The translations under genes and the position numbers were made by a program. Shown here piece after piece: positions 44,184 through 54,830 of a DNA stretch of 64,000 nt. Below the pieces are notes generated by a model. It saw nothing but the letters and a program-made list of their open reading frames with translations, did not search any database and had not been told where the DNA came from. The stretch comes from a bacterium (GTDB taxonomy: Bacteria > SAR324 > XYD2-FULL-50-16). The stretch is taken from contig JAHJTV010000009.1 of the NCBI GenBank assembly GCA_018829445.1, positions 28,967 to 92,966 on the forward strand. Direction: 5' to 3'. The number at the start of each line of letters is the position of its first letter. Position 1 is the first letter of the stretch.

Positions 44184-44618
44184 ATGGAAGAAACAGAATA
44201 TATGGCATTGGCCAACATCGTGCCTGCTGATTGGTACACATCTCAGGAAAGTGTTGAGATTACCAAAGGCATTTTTTATGATATCCTGATTGGTGATGCC
44301 ATGCGATACGACCTGGTTATCAATTCGGATCAGGATCTGCAGGTATTGTTGGAGAAGATATCGACGGAAAAGAACGTGCCTGTTGAAGAAATATTATCGA
44401 GTATCCGGAATATCTCAACGACGGTGGGTGCGGTAAAGTTATTTAATGATAAATTTCCACAAATTGCCTCCAAATTTCCAGTCGATGAATACGGGAATCC
44501 TGATTATCCACCAAAATTCCTGGCGAAAATCCTGGAAATCACAGAAGAGATTGCGAATGAATTGTTGAATGGTGTTCTCAAGGATTATTCAGTGTACCTT
44601 CAATCGGATGAGAGTTAG
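44184..44618 (+). CDS. Hypothetical protein
   Basis: 144 residues, soluble, mostly helical, acidic at both ends. It contains a long amphipathic helix pair (DLQVLLEKISTEKNVPVEEIL and FLAKILEITEEIANELLN). No motif identifies a family. The start lacks a strong ribosome binding site, but codon composition and length favour a real gene. The glyoxalase gene follows 71 bases later in the same direction. Confidence 0.6.
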   Translation: MEETEYMALANIVPADWYTSQESVEITKGIFYDILIGDAMRYDLVINSDQDLQVLLEKISTEKNVPVEEILSSIRNISTTVGAVKLFNDKFPQIASKFPVDEYGNPDYPPKFLAKILEITEEIANELLNGVLKDYSVYLQSDES

Positions 44619-44689
44619 TCAAATTGAAAGGAACTGAGATTAAATGTTTACCGGTTAAATTTTGAATTTATTATCAGGAGAAACCACCC

Positions 44690-45109
44690 ATGAAATATCT
44701 TCACACCATGATTCGCGTTTTTGACCTGGAAAAATCGTTGGATTTTTTTGTTGGTAAACTGGGCTTACAGGAAACCGGAAGAACCGAATCGGACAAAGGA
44801 AGATTTACCCTTGTTTTTCTAGCAACCGGACCGGGGGAACCTGAAGTCGAGTTGACCCATAACTGGGATGAAAAAGAACCCTATACAACAGGCCGCTATT
44901 TCGGTCATTTGGCGTATAGTGTGGAGAATATCTATGAGTATTGCATGATGCTACAGAAGAAAGGCGTTACCATACTTCGTCCACCCAGAGACGGTAAAAT
45001 GGCCTTTATCCGTTCTCCCGATCAGCAATCCGTCGAAATCCTGCAAGAGGGACCGGCTCTGGAAATAAAAGAACCATGGGCATCAATGCCCAACCAGGGT
45101 GAATGGTAA
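44690..45109 (+). CDS. gloA: Glyoxalase I (lactoylglutathione lyase), VOC fold
   Basis: 139 residues. The metal ligands of the GlxI type are at the expected places: His5 ([10 protein letters not shown]), Glu54 (VELTHNW), His73 (FGHLAYSV) and Glu116 (SVEILQE). It converts the methylglyoxal-thiol hemithioacetal to a lactoyl-thioester. The bacterial Ni-type is suggested by the short length. CAGGAG lies before the ATG. A 14-bp hairpin follows the stop. Confidence 0.88.
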   Translation: MKYLHTMIRVFDLEKSLDFFVGKLGLQETGRTESDKGRFTLVFLATGPGEPEVELTHNWDEKEPYTTGRYFGHLAYSVENIYEYCMMLQKKGVTILRPPRDGKMAFIRSPDQQSVEILQEGPALEIKEPWASMPNQGEW

Positions 45110-45117
45110 TGGAATGG

Positions 45118-45152
45118 TTTAATGGATCTCCTGGTTTCGGAGATCCATTAAA
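45118..45152. terminator. Strong hairpin after the glyoxalase gene
   Basis: TTTAATGGATCTCC (45118-45131) and GGAGATCCATTAAA (45139-45152) form a perfect 14-bp stem with a seven-base loop, right after the stop. There is no following U-run on the plus strand, so it may instead stabilise the mRNA end or act on the convergent transcript. Confidence 0.5.
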
Positions 45153-45322
45153 ATATTGAGTAATGGTTCAGGTATATTCCTCACTATTCTGACAAATCCT
45201 CATAATTGTATTTGTTTGGTCTTTTTAACGGTCAGAGACTAAATTTGGATTTAACAGGAAAAATCCGTCAAAATCGGAAAACCATCAATTTGGTCTTCTT
45301 CAAATCGGTTTGGAAGGGTTGG

Positions 45323-47218
45323 TTAGTTCTGAAAGGCTTTGTTTTCGGTAAACTTGACTTCAACGGGAAGCATAAAGTGTAAGGTAGCTCCTCCGTGTTG
45401 ATTGCGTTCTGCCCAGATTTTCCCCCGGTGATCCTTAATGATCTCTTTTGATATGGATAATCCCAATCCTGTTCCGCCGGCTCCGGTATTGGACAGGCTA
45501 CTTTGGACAAATTTCTCAAAAACGATGTCCAGTTCGTTTTCGGGAATACCGATCCCCTTGTCGGAAACGGACAAAACCAGTCCCTCCTTTGTATCCTCTA
45601 TTTCGATCGTTATATGACTTCCTTGTGGAGAGTACTGAATTGCGTTCACCAGGATGTTGCGGATCACCTGCACGATCTTTTCTTTATCGGCCACCACCAT
45701 GTCATCAAAATTGGGGCGATGGAAGTCGATAATCATTTGTTTTTCCTGGGAGAGGAACATGAGATCCCTGGTGGCGATTTCCACCATACAGGAAAGACTG
45801 GATCTGTAAAATCTATAATCTTTTTGGCCGGATTCCAGTTTAGCCAGATCGAGTAGATCATTCAGTAATCTCATCAGCCTTTGTGCGCTGGTATTTATCT
45901 GGGTGAAGTATTTCAGGGTTTTTTCCTTATCAATCTTATCGATCTTTTTGATACCAAATTTGGAATAACTGAGGATGCCATGCATTGGCGTTCTAAGTTC
46001 ATGGGACATGTTAGCCAGAAATTCACTTTTGGATCGATTTGCCCTTTCTGCAGCGATCTTAGCTGACATCAGTTCGAGTTCCCGCTCCTTTCGCCTGGTA
46101 ATATCATGGGAGAGGAAAGCGATTTTGGTTACAGCCCCTTCATTGTTTTGAATCGGGTAAGCAATGCTGTCATTCCAATTACCGCCAAATCTACCCTCAA
46201 AACGAACCGGCATTCTCGAAGAGATCACCTGTTGGATCTTCTTTTTGCGTTGGTGGGCAATTTTAGGAGGTACGAGATCGAAATATATCTTTCCCAACAG
46301 GTCCTCTCGAGTACTTTTCAGGAAATTGGCTGTGACCGAGTTTAAATCCAGAATTACACCGTCTTTGTCCAGCAGAACCACCGAATCAGTCGGAGCCATT
46401 AATAATGCCCGAGCCGTGCTTTCGCTCTCTTCTAGTGCCAGTTGTTTTTGAATCTGATCGGTAATATCGGTAATAACGGAAACAAATCCAATTAACCTGC
46501 CCCGTTCAGAGCGTTTGTAACTCAGATCCACTTTGATTTCACTGATTTGACCGAGGGCGTTGATCATTCTTGTCACAAAACCGGGATTAGAGGGCTGTTC
46601 ATCAATAAAGCGTTGGATGGTTTGCTTCACCCCGTCCCGGTGCCGGAAAGGGATAGCTTTTTCATATAGAGAGGCTCCAATCAGTTCATGGGAAGATCTT
46701 GCCAGCTTTTTTGCGGTTGCTTTATTGCAGTAAACTATTTGTCCCTGCAGGTCAAATTCAATGATTCCATGGGGGATGGTGTCTTCAATGGTTCTGTATA
46801 GTGCTTCCTTTTCCTTCAGTTTCTTGTACTGATTTAGCTCCTCGATTTGCCTTTCCGCATCACAGCGTAAAATTCTTTCCATTTTGAGCTTTCTCTGAAA
46901 GATAAGAAAAAATGCCGAAAATATTATCAAGCCTATAAACAGGTCAATCGGTCTCTTTCCGATACTATCATTGATATTGGAAAAATCGTAGAGCGCCAGC
47001 AATTTTATCTTTTTTGCAGAGGTCTTTAGGGGGTGAATTTTTTCCCTGCTGTCTGAATTTTTTGAAATCGAGAGGTTTTGTTCGGAATAGAAGGAAAAAC
47101 TCCCTTGAGTATCCCGGTTTGAATGGCCAGCCGGATGAAAATACGCCATTGCGTTATTCGCATTGATGAATAGAATAACAACGATGATCATTAACAAAAA
47201 TTGAAAAAAACGGATCAT
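45323..47218 (-). CDS. Membrane-bound sensor histidine kinase with two PAS domains
   Basis: 631 residues from the ATG at 47218, chosen because it gives a clean signal-anchor (IRFFQFLLMIIVVILFINAN, then NAMAYF); a TTG at 47311 would add 31 residues. A ~65-residue periplasmic loop precedes a second membrane segment (about 90-109). Two PAS domains follow (about 137-254 and 264-376), then HisKA with His406 in MSHELRTPMHG, and HATPase_c with GAGGTGLGLSISKEII. No receiver domain and no response regulator gene nearby: an orphan kinase. Confidence 0.92.
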   Translation of the reverse strand: MIRFFQFLLMIIVVILFINANNAMAYFHPAGHSNRDTQGSFSFYSEQNLSISKNSDSREKIHPLKTSAKKIKLLALYDFSNINDSIGKRPIDLFIGLIIFSAFFLIFQRKLKMERILRCDAERQIEELNQYKKLKEKEALYRTIEDTIPHGIIEFDLQGQIVYCNKATAKKLARSSHELIGASLYEKAIPFRHRDGVKQTIQRFIDEQPSNPGFVTRMINALGQISEIKVDLSYKRSERGRLIGFVSVITDITDQIQKQLALEESESTARALLMAPTDSVVLLDKDGVILDLNSVTANFLKSTREDLLGKIYFDLVPPKIAHQRKKKIQQVISSRMPVRFEGRFGGNWNDSIAYPIQNNEGAVTKIAFLSHDITRRKERELELMSAKIAAERANRSKSEFLANMSHELRTPMHGILSYSKFGIKKIDKIDKEKTLKYFTQINTSAQRLMRLLNDLLDLAKLESGQKDYRFYRSSLSCMVEIATRDLMFLSQEKQMIIDFHRPNFDDMVVADKEKIVQVIRNILVNAIQYSPQGSHITIEIEDTKEGLVLSVSDKGIGIPENELDIVFEKFVQSSLSNTGAGGTGLGLSISKEIIKDHRGKIWAERNQHGGATLHFMLPVEVKFTENKAFQN

Positions 47219-47727
47219 TTCGAAAAACTGTAACTCAAGTGGTAAAAATCGGTAAACAACTGGTTTTAAAAAATACAGCGCGGCGAAGGTTGCCGAGGTC
47301 GCAGACAACACACAAATTTGTCCGTAACTTTAACTCTAAAACAAAATTGTGGCAAGCAGAATTAAAATATTTAATTCATAAGGAAGTTATTATTGTACTG
47401 TTCGAGCTTTGGGGGAAACAAGTTTTTTCGGACACCTTAAACTCTTTCTGTGATGACTATGTGAGCCAATAGCCTCTTCCACCGGACACCAAAAATCAGT
47501 TTTCATCTAAGATCATTGGCGTTTTTCTGTGGCGAACCGGGTAACAGATTCTCTTGGAGAATCATCTGAAACGATCTAAATCTCACGTTGACATTCCCGA
47601 TTGTGACAATTAAGTTTTTTAGTAAAGATTTTCAGGAATCAAGAGGCTATGGGTTTAATTCTTTTATGCTTTTTCAAAGTAGGTTCAGATTTATGTCAAG
47701 GTTAAACAGGAATTTTGAGAGTGGACG
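47219..47727. other. Divergent intergenic region, histidine kinase / Mut7-C gene
   Basis: About 510 bases. A 77-codon plus-strand frame at 47239-47472 is not convincing. No regulatory site was recognised. Confidence 0.4.
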
Positions 47728-48489
47728 GTGAAGCAGCATTTTCAATTCAAGAAAAAGGCTATTCTACGGTTTTATGAGGAATTAAACGATTTTCTTCCGC
47801 CTGAAAAAAGGAAACGTTCCTTTTCCTATCTTTTTTTCGGATCACCATCCATAAAAGATGTTATCGAAGCCATGGGCATTCCCCATGGGGAGGTCGACAT
47901 GATTCTTGTGAACGGCATATCGGTGAATTTTACCTATCATCTCAAATCAGGCGACAATGTTTCCATTTATCCTGTTTTTGAAAGCCTGGACATCGGCAAG
48001 CAGGCGAAGCTTCGACCCCAGCCCCTTCGGGAAACAAAATTCATACTGGATGTTCATCTGGGGAAAACAGCCAAACAGCTGCGCATGCTGGGATTTGATA
48101 CGTTGTATGAGAATGATCTCGATGATGCCGAGATCATTGAGATTGCCAACAGAGAACATAGGATTATCCTGACGAGAGACAGGGAGCTTTTGAAGAACGG
48201 GAAGGTTACCCATGGCTACTGGGTTCGCTCAAAGGATACCATGCGACAGGTTGAGGAGATTATCCAACGGTTTGATCTCCGTTCGCAGGTGAAGCCTTTT
48301 TTTCGCTGCATGACCTGTAACGGCATGATTGAGAAGGTTGACAAGGAAACCATCCTGGACCGACTGGAGCCTAAAACCAGGAAATATTATGATGAGTTTT
48401 TTGTCTGCTCCGGTTGTCGGAAGATCTATTGGAAGGGCTCCCATTTTGAGCGGATGGAACAGAAAATTAAACAACTGGTACAGAAATAA
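47728..48489 (+). CDS. Mut7-C RNase-domain protein with ubiquitin-like N-terminus
   Basis: 253 residues, GTG start. The N-terminal ~90 residues resemble the Mut7-C ubiquitin/ThiS-like domain (GSPSIKDVIEAMGIPHGEVDM, VNGISVNFTYHLKSGDNVSI). The C-terminal Mut7-C domain is a PIN-like RNase fold with acidic residues Asp108 (FILDVHLGKTAKQLRMLGFD) and Asp151 (LTRDRELL), and a zinc ribbon made by Cys194, Cys197, Cys227 and Cys230. It is thought to act on RNA, but the substrate is unknown. Convergent with the dehydratase activase gene, ten bases apart. Confidence 0.88.
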   Translation: MKQHFQFKKKAILRFYEELNDFLPPEKRKRSFSYLFFGSPSIKDVIEAMGIPHGEVDMILVNGISVNFTYHLKSGDNVSIYPVFESLDIGKQAKLRPQPLRETKFILDVHLGKTAKQLRMLGFDTLYENDLDDAEIIEIANREHRIILTRDRELLKNGKVTHGYWVRSKDTMRQVEEIIQRFDLRSQVKPFFRCMTCNGMIEKVDKETILDRLEPKTRKYYDEFFVCSGCRKIYWKGSHFERMEQKIKQLVQK

Positions 48490-48499
48490 TTCTTGTTGA

Positions 48500-51400
48500 T
48501 TATAAAGCCCGCAGAAAAACCCATTCTCCCCGTTTGCGCGGATACTTTAAATAGGGAATGATATCATTATTTTTAGATCCTCCCGTTCCGTCATATTCAA
48601 TGTTCACCACGGGAATTCCGGTCAGCTCCTCTATCTTTGATGACATGGCTTCGGTTATTAATGAAGGACAACATAAGCTGGGACTGGTCTGAACAAAAAG
48701 GCAGATATCCGGATAGTTATTGATAAAGGTGAAGATTTTCAGGATTGTCTCCAGGGATTCACCGGTATGTAGCATCTTTACATTAAATTGTGATAGTAAC
48801 TCTTCCGGATTCTTAATAAAGTTGTGATCTTTCTCTTTGATGTAGCGATTAAAAACTGAGTAATACCTTTTTTCAAGAATCGGGAATGTTTTTGCCAGAA
48901 CCTGGGCTGTAGCAGCACTTGAATAGAATCCTTCCCTGAACCACTTTTGAATGAACGGATCGGCAATCATGCGCATATATTCATTGTATGGAGTCGTAAT
49001 CGCTTCTCCGTCATTCTCTTCAATCGTGTTGATCAGATTCTGATTGACAACATCGTTATCTCGAACATACAGATCTCCAAATATGGCCACTTGCGGCCGG
49101 AAGGTTCTGGCGACCTTTATCGCTTCAAACATCCTGACAACTGTTTCTACAGCGTCTTCTTTGGAGGTATCATTCAGAAAAGCATCGTAAAAAATATCAA
49201 GCGATTTTGCAATTATCCTGTCCGTAGTTCCTTTTTCAAGTTCATAGGGACGGGTTTTGCAGCCCATTTTTTTGAGGAATCCTCCGAACATGAAAGCAAA
49301 GTAAGCATTATAGGTGATTCTAAATGATATATCGACAAAGGTGATCTCGCCAGCATAAACACTAACCTTTTCCATCCCGTTACCAAATGAATCCAGGATA
49401 TTTCTCATGAAGTGAGGGATGACACCCAGGTTGCAGGATATGTTGGATTCGATTGTCCATATGGCCGTTTTTTCAGGATCCAGATCGTGTTTTATAACGG
49501 TATCAATGGCTGCCTGGGTCATCATGGCAATGGGCAGGCACTCGCCTTTATTCAGACTGATACTCCTCTTGATGGAATCTTCTGTTTCCTCTGCCAATAT
49601 TGTGTTGATTCCTGCTTTTCTCAGCGAAGCTTCCAGCAGTTTACAGGGATAATAGTCGAAGTTTGGCAGTATGAGGGTTTTGTCTTTGATGCTGTTCTGT
49701 CCGGTAAGAAATACTGGGTTTTTGTACCGATAGGTATCCAGTGTGTTCAACCTGCCGGCAGATGCGTGATTTTTAAAGGATCGGATACCAGCTTCAATAC
49801 GGGTTTCATATCCGACATTTGAATCATGCTCATCCAGTTGCAGGATCAGATAGGGCTTTTTCCTTGAATCCAGGATCTTCTTAAAATTATCAATTACAAA
49901 AGCGTCCGGTGTGCATTTAAACGAGGTGACCAGCACGGGGTAGAGATTATCCGTCTTGGCTACATATTCTGCAGATTCAAATATTTTTGCCGCATAATTC
50001 CAATGTACCAGTTTCAGCAAGGGATCAATGGCACCAAGATCCTTTGGGGAAATGGTGAGCATATCCTGAAAAAAGGCGTTCACACCCAATCTGTCAAAGA
50101 TCTCCGGAATTCTGGAATTCATATCCGGAGACAGTATCGTATACGGTCTTCCTAATAACACCACGTTGATGGTGTTACTTGACCGAGTCTCCCGTATAAA
50201 AATATGACGCAATTTTTCCTGGTTGGCATTATGATGATCCAATGCCTTGTCAAATGCTGCAGATAGCTTGAGAAACCCAATATTTCTATTACAGATCCTG
50301 TTCAGCATTTTATGAAGCTGATACTTGGTATGAAGAACCCCCTTAATGGTGCGCAAAGTAGGGTTTAAAATGCGGACCTGGCTGGAAATGGAATTGATCC
50401 CGGTGATCAAGGCAGGAGCATATTGGGTGTAATAACAATAGTGCCGCCTCTCATTTGATCTTTGCGGTTTGATTTCTAGATAATCGGGAAGAAAAATATA
50501 GTCCACCCTTTCTGCCAGATATTGAACATGGCTGTGAAGGGCTGTCACAGGGGCGCAGAATTCAGCCCCCGTAAGCTTTTTCCCCTCCTTAACAGCGTGT
50601 CTATGTTTTTCACTGGTTACGGTTTTGATGGATAAGAGATTAAAAAACTTTTGCCAAAAGTCAATTTCATCGAACAAATGGAGCGCCAGGGGGAGCCCAA
50701 TAGTAAATTCTTCTTCGAACTCCTGCTTTGGCTGGCGAAATTGCAGCTTTTCCCGGGTTTTTATTAAATCAAAGCCAAGGGTTTTTTCCTTCACAAATTT
50801 TTGTGTTTCATAATCCCGATCGCAGAGAAAACCAAATGCAACCATTTTCCCATTGATCACAGCCGTTTTTATTTTGCAGTGATTGGTGCACAGTTCGCAA
50901 ACTTCTGTGTTAACGGGAATTTTTTGTTTGTGGAGGTCAATTCCCCTGAATCGGCTCACCGGTTTTTTTTCATCTGCAAGGTGTAATGCAACTCCTAAAG
51001 CTCCGGTCAAATGGCAGAATTTGGAAACCATAATCGGCTTTCTCAGCTTCTGCTCAAAAGCTGCAACCAGTGCTCTGTTTTTTGCCGTTGCGCCCTGGAA
51101 AAAGATCCTGTTGCCGATATTGCTTTCGATCGATACTTTTGTCAGGTAGTTGTCCCGGACTGAATGTAGAACCGAAGCCAGGCATTCATCAACCGAATAT
51201 CCTTCGGAAAGATAGTGGTTCAGATCCCGCTCCATGAATACGGTGCACTTGTCACTGGTAATGGGAGAGGCAATTCCCTCCGCCCTTTGTGAAAAATCGG
51301 AAAGAGGACAATCCAGCTTTTTCGCCTGTTCCTCAATGTAACTTCCGGTTCCGGCGGCACAAACGTTGTTCATGATAGAAAAAGTCACCATGCCGTTTTT

Positions 51401-52735
51401 CATGGTCGTGAATTTTGAATCTTGTCCGCCGATTTCGATGATGGTGTCTACCTCGCTGTCCAGTTCAAATGCTGCCCTGGCGTGGGCGGTTATCTCATTC
51501 AAGATAATATCGGCTCCCACGATTTCCCCGACGAATTTTCTTCCGGAACCGGTGGTGCCGGTTCCCAATATATTCAGTGAGAGCTGTTTTTGTGTTGAAT
51601 AATGGTGAATGGCTTCAAAAATAATCTGTACTGCCTCTACAGGCCTGCCTGATGTGCGGGTGTAAAACCCTGCGACCACTCTTCCTGATTCATTTAGCAG
51701 CACAGCTTTTGTGCTGGTAGAACCGATATCAACACCCAGATAGGCATTGAGAACCCCTGATGCCGGTTGTTCTTCGTAAATGTCCGTCTCAACAGGTGGC
51801 ATCCCCGGAGAGACACTACTGCTAAATTCATATCGGTCCAGACATGCAAAGTCCGGGTATTGAGAAAGGGTCAGCTCAAGCGGCTGATAGCTGTACGATC
51901 TCGATTTTACCCCATGAGAGATCAGCTCTTCAAGCTTATCAAATCGAATTGGAAGTCCACTGCCATCGTCACATTGCCTGCTGAGAGCCGCCCCAATTGC
52001 TCCATAAACATGGGAGTCGCTGTCTATTGTAGCTTCAATGCTGAGCATATCCGCAATATGTCTCATGACAGCCATGTTTTTGGAAACACCTCCCGCAATA
52101 ACCAAGGGGGAGGACGGTGTAATGGTGGTGACCAGTGTGTCAATAATATTCTTTGCCAACCCGAATGCTATCCCGTCACAGATAGCCTCCAGGCTGAATC
52201 CCTCCTGTTGAGCATGAATAAGGTCAGTTTTGGCAAAGACGGCACAGCGTGATGCTATTTTGGGTATGTCACCTTCGTTGCGACAGGCGATCCGACAAAA
52301 CTCTTCAATATCTTTCAAATGAAGTCTTTTGGCCTGCTGATCCAGGAAGCTTCCGGTTCCGGCTGCGCAGGAACTATTGGATCGGAAATTCAGATAATCA
52401 CCCTTGTCATCAAAATGAGCAATACCGAATTTTTCACCGCTAATGATTAGCAAGGATTTCAGTTTGGGGTGTTTTTGTTTGGCAGCTGTGATAAACGAAA
52501 CGCGATTGTCGTATCTTTGAGAAAATTGAATAATATCAGGGGTTGATTTCGTAACACCGATACTACCAATCTTATCCACTGGGAGATCTTTGGATAGAAG
52601 GAGAATGGTCTCTTTGACCTTTCCATTGTGAAAAGCGTATGCGGTTTTCAGAACATCTTTTTCCGGACTCAGAACTGCCAAAGAAACCGTTGTAGACCCA
52701 GCATCGATTCCCAACGTGCAGTTCCTAATAGTCAT
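48500..52735 (-). CDS. Giant acyl-CoA dehydratase activase (tandem BadF/BcrAD ATPase with DUF2229/HgdB-like region)
   Basis: 1411 residues. It has two ASKHA ATPase domains (start about 8 and 332; GIDAGSTTVSLAVL and GVDIGSTSTKAVLL). Each has its cluster cysteines: Cys123 (SCAAGTGSF) with Cys163, and Cys459 (VCAAGTGSYIEEQ) with Cys497. A Cys-rich linker (EVCELCTNHC, 613-620) leads to a DUF2229/HgdB-like C-terminal half (about 650-1400). Activators of this class use ATP to push electrons into 2-hydroxyacyl-CoA dehydratases or benzoyl-CoA reductases; the long form may combine activator and acceptor. AGGAG precedes the ATG. No dehydratase subunits are adjacent; the Fe-S protein gene lies 125 bases upstream. 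Confidence 0.93.
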   Translation of the reverse strand: MTIRNCTLGIDAGSTTVSLAVLSPEKDVLKTAYAFHNGKVKETILLLSKDLPVDKIGSIGVTKSTPDIIQFSQRYDNRVSFITAAKQKHPKLKSLLIISGEKFGIAHFDDKGDYLNFRSNSSCAAGTGSFLDQQAKRLHLKDIEEFCRIACRNEGDIPKIASRCAVFAKTDLIHAQQEGFSLEAICDGIAFGLAKNIIDTLVTTITPSSPLVIAGGVSKNMAVMRHIADMLSIEATIDSDSHVYGAIGAALSRQCDDGSGLPIRFDKLEELISHGVKSRSYSYQPLELTLSQYPDFACLDRYEFSSSVSPGMPPVETDIYEEQPASGVLNAYLGVDIGSTSTKAVLLNESGRVVAGFYTRTSGRPVEAVQIIFEAIHHYSTQKQLSLNILGTGTTGSGRKFVGEIVGADIILNEITAHARAAFELDSEVDTIIEIGGQDSKFTTMKNGMVTFSIMNNVCAAGTGSYIEEQAKKLDCPLSDFSQRAEGIASPITSDKCTVFMERDLNHYLSEGYSVDECLASVLHSVRDNYLTKVSIESNIGNRIFFQGATAKNRALVAAFEQKLRKPIMVSKFCHLTGALGVALHLADEKKPVSRFRGIDLHKQKIPVNTEVCELCTNHCKIKTAVINGKMVAFGFLCDRDYETQKFVKEKTLGFDLIKTREKLQFRQPKQEFEEEFTIGLPLALHLFDEIDFWQKFFNLLSIKTVTSEKHRHAVKEGKKLTGAEFCAPVTALHSHVQYLAERVDYIFLPDYLEIKPQRSNERRHYCYYTQYAPALITGINSISSQVRILNPTLRTIKGVLHTKYQLHKMLNRICNRNIGFLKLSAAFDKALDHHNANQEKLRHIFIRETRSSNTINVVLLGRPYTILSPDMNSRIPEIFDRLGVNAFFQDMLTISPKDLGAIDPLLKLVHWNYAAKIFESAEYVAKTDNLYPVLVTSFKCTPDAFVIDNFKKILDSRKKPYLILQLDEHDSNVGYETRIEAGIRSFKNHASAGRLNTLDTYRYKNPVFLTGQNSIKDKTLILPNFDYYPCKLLEASLRKAGINTILAEETEDSIKRSISLNKGECLPIAMMTQAAIDTVIKHDLDPEKTAIWTIESNISCNLGVIPHFMRNILDSFGNGMEKVSVYAGEITFVDISFRITYNAYFAFMFGGFLKKMGCKTRPYELEKGTTDRIIAKSLDIFYDAFLNDTSKEDAVETVVRMFEAIKVARTFRPQVAIFGDLYVRDNDVVNQNLINTIEENDGEAITTPYNEYMRMIADPFIQKWFREGFYSSAATAQVLAKTFPILEKRYYSVFNRYIKEKDHNFIKNPEELLSQFNVKMLHTGESLETILKIFTFINNYPDICLFVQTSPSLCCPSLITEAMSSKIEELTGIPVVNIEYDGTGGSKNNDIIPYLKYPRKRGEWVFLRAL

Positions 52736-52860
52736 GGTTTTCTCCTGGAATAAAAAGCCTTGGAATCAAGTATATTTAATCTATCAAAGTGGAGACTAAG
52801 TGTATGGGATAAACGGTAAATACACAAGTTATTAATTTTTTGGGAAATCCCCTAAAATCG

Positions 52861-54141
52861 TTAAATGTCCAGTTTACGGATCAAGGCTTCCAGGTATCTT
52901 GATTTTACCTGTTTGTTGGCCAGGACTTGTTTGACCGGGGGTAATCTGAGGATGGTTCCCAGGAGGGCAGCCATCATGCGGTGACTCCATAAAACACGAT
53001 TATCAAAAATCAGGTTCTGCAGCATGCCCCGTTCAATTGCCATTACGATGGTTCTATGGGTTGTATCGAGTGGGGTTAAGATTCGCTCTTTTCTCTTTTC
53101 CAATATCAGCGCATTGTTTTTACAATTGCGAATGCATACGCCGCAGCCCAGACACAACTGCTGGTCAATCAGCACCTTATTCTGTTTTGGTTTTTCTTTG
53201 TTATTGGCAGAAACAAGGGTTAAGGCTTCAATTGGACAGGAGTCAACACATTTGCCACATCCTTTGCATTCGTTGGTTTTACTTTGGATGACAAAGTTGG
53301 AGGTGTGAACCGGTTGCATCACGCCGAATTTTCTGGCTGCAATCATCGCTTCACAGCAGCATGAACAGCAATTACAGATAAAATTAACACCCTGACGATT
53401 ATTCTCTCCAAATTGCACAAGGTTATGTTCCCATGCCGCTTTGAGGAGATCCAATCCTTCACTGACATCGGCTTGCCTGGCATGACCGTGTCTGATCAGC
53501 GCAGAGCCGGTTACATTGAAAGTCATACAGATATCCATTGGCGCATCACAGGCTTTTCCCACGTGCAACATCTTATGCCGGCAATAACACATACTGATTG
53601 CTATGTGGGAAGCCGTTTTGATAATCTCACTTGCACGCTCATAATCCAAAATATGCAAAGCATTTTCGTTGGAAAGCACGCCTTCCTGCACAAAAACCCG
53701 CCCCAGCTGCGTTTCACCTTGTCCCATTAAATTCTTGATAAAATCCTCTTCCACGTTGATATACTGATGAAACAGCTCTCCAAGGAGAGGCTGATCGATA
53801 TCCTCTCGTATTCTCATCATTGAGAATTCTATAAAGCCGGCCATAGGAGGTGGCAGGACGTATTGCTTTTCTCCGTTTTGTTCAATATCCACCAAAAGAG
53901 CTTTGCCTGCCATTTTTTCCAGAGCCATCCTGCTTTTAGTCAGGTCTTTTTTCCAGATCTGGGCTGCTTTTTCGACTGTAAACGGCTTGATCGGTAGAGT
54001 GGAAACAAGCTCCGCTTCATCGTTGCTAAAAAGGATTCTCAGTATTTTATAGAGGGTTTTGGATGACGGTGCTCCTTGTGGGTGCCTGTTAAGTCGATCA
54101 ACCAGTTTTGAATAATGCTGTTCGCCAGTTCTGTGTGCCAT
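52861..54141 (-). CDS. 4Fe-4S ferredoxin-type protein with Cys-rich core
   Basis: 426 residues. The N-terminal ~110 residues look like a winged-helix region (KPFTVEKAAQIWKKDLTKSRMALEKMAGKALL). A cysteine-rich middle (MCYCRHKMLHVGKACDAPMDIC and FICNCCSCCCEAM) may bind metal. Two [4Fe-4S] motifs follow: CKGCGKCVDSCP and CLGCGVCIRNC (about 290-345). The C-terminal ~90 residues are helical and basic. It is probably a cytoplasmic electron carrier or redox-linked adaptor and, by position, a possible electron donor for the activase encoded next. That link is inferred. Confidence 0.88.
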   Translation of the reverse strand: MAHRTGEQHYSKLVDRLNRHPQGAPSSKTLYKILRILFSNDEAELVSTLPIKPFTVEKAAQIWKKDLTKSRMALEKMAGKALLVDIEQNGEKQYVLPPPMAGFIEFSMMRIREDIDQPLLGELFHQYINVEEDFIKNLMGQGETQLGRVFVQEGVLSNENALHILDYERASEIIKTASHIAISMCYCRHKMLHVGKACDAPMDICMTFNVTGSALIRHGHARQADVSEGLDLLKAAWEHNLVQFGENNRQGVNFICNCCSCCCEAMIAARKFGVMQPVHTSNFVIQSKTNECKGCGKCVDSCPIEALTLVSANNKEKPKQNKVLIDQQLCLGCGVCIRNCKNNALILEKRKERILTPLDTTHRTIVMAIERGMLQNLIFDNRVLWSHRMMAALLGTILRLPPVKQVLANKQVKSRYLEALIRKLDI

Positions 54142-54714
54142 TTGTCTAATCCATCACAATAGGGAGTTAGTATTCATCGTACTGCTTAGCAGATCATGTT
54201 TTATTACCCCAGTGAGAATTTTACGTCAATTTATAGTTTCAAGTGATAACGCTATATTAGGCAATAATTATCAGATTTTCCCGGCAGGATAGATTGTGAT
54301 ACTATCAAGTTGATACATTTACAGTATAGGTTGAATTACCTATGTTATACCCTTCAAGCCGTTTGAAACAAGAATCCCTGCGGCTGAAAAACCACGTTAA
54401 TAATGTTTAATATCAACCTTTGTACAGATGTGGTAAGGGTAGAATCGTAGAATTATCGAATAGAAATGTGGTAAGGTTGGTAACATTGATTGTTGCTAAA
54501 AAAAAGCAATTACAATGTGTTATTTTGAGAAGTGCGTCAGGTGAAGATAATGAGACTGTGATACTTTGCGTACGAAAGCCTTATTTAATTGACCTTGAAC
54601 GATTTAACCGGTAGTGAATAACCTAATTTTCCAGAAAGAAAAATGACGGCTGCTAAAGAGATGTGTTTTGGATTTGAGTCAGGAATGTTTTCTGAAGGGA
54701 GATCAGGCCGGATA
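54142..54714. other. Intergenic region before the tRNA gene
   Basis: About 570 bases. A 64-codon frame at 54420-54614 lacks a ribosome binding site and a recognisable product. No terminator for the tRNA transcript (minus strand) was clearly seen. Confidence 0.4.
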
Positions 54715-54791
<77 letters not shown>

Positions 54792-54830
54792 GTATGTTAT
54801 TGTACCGATGTAATCGGCAACTAAGTACTA

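Noticed and set aside
54420-54614. 64-codon frame before the tRNA gene
   Set aside because: No initiation signal and no recognisable product; too little to call a gene.
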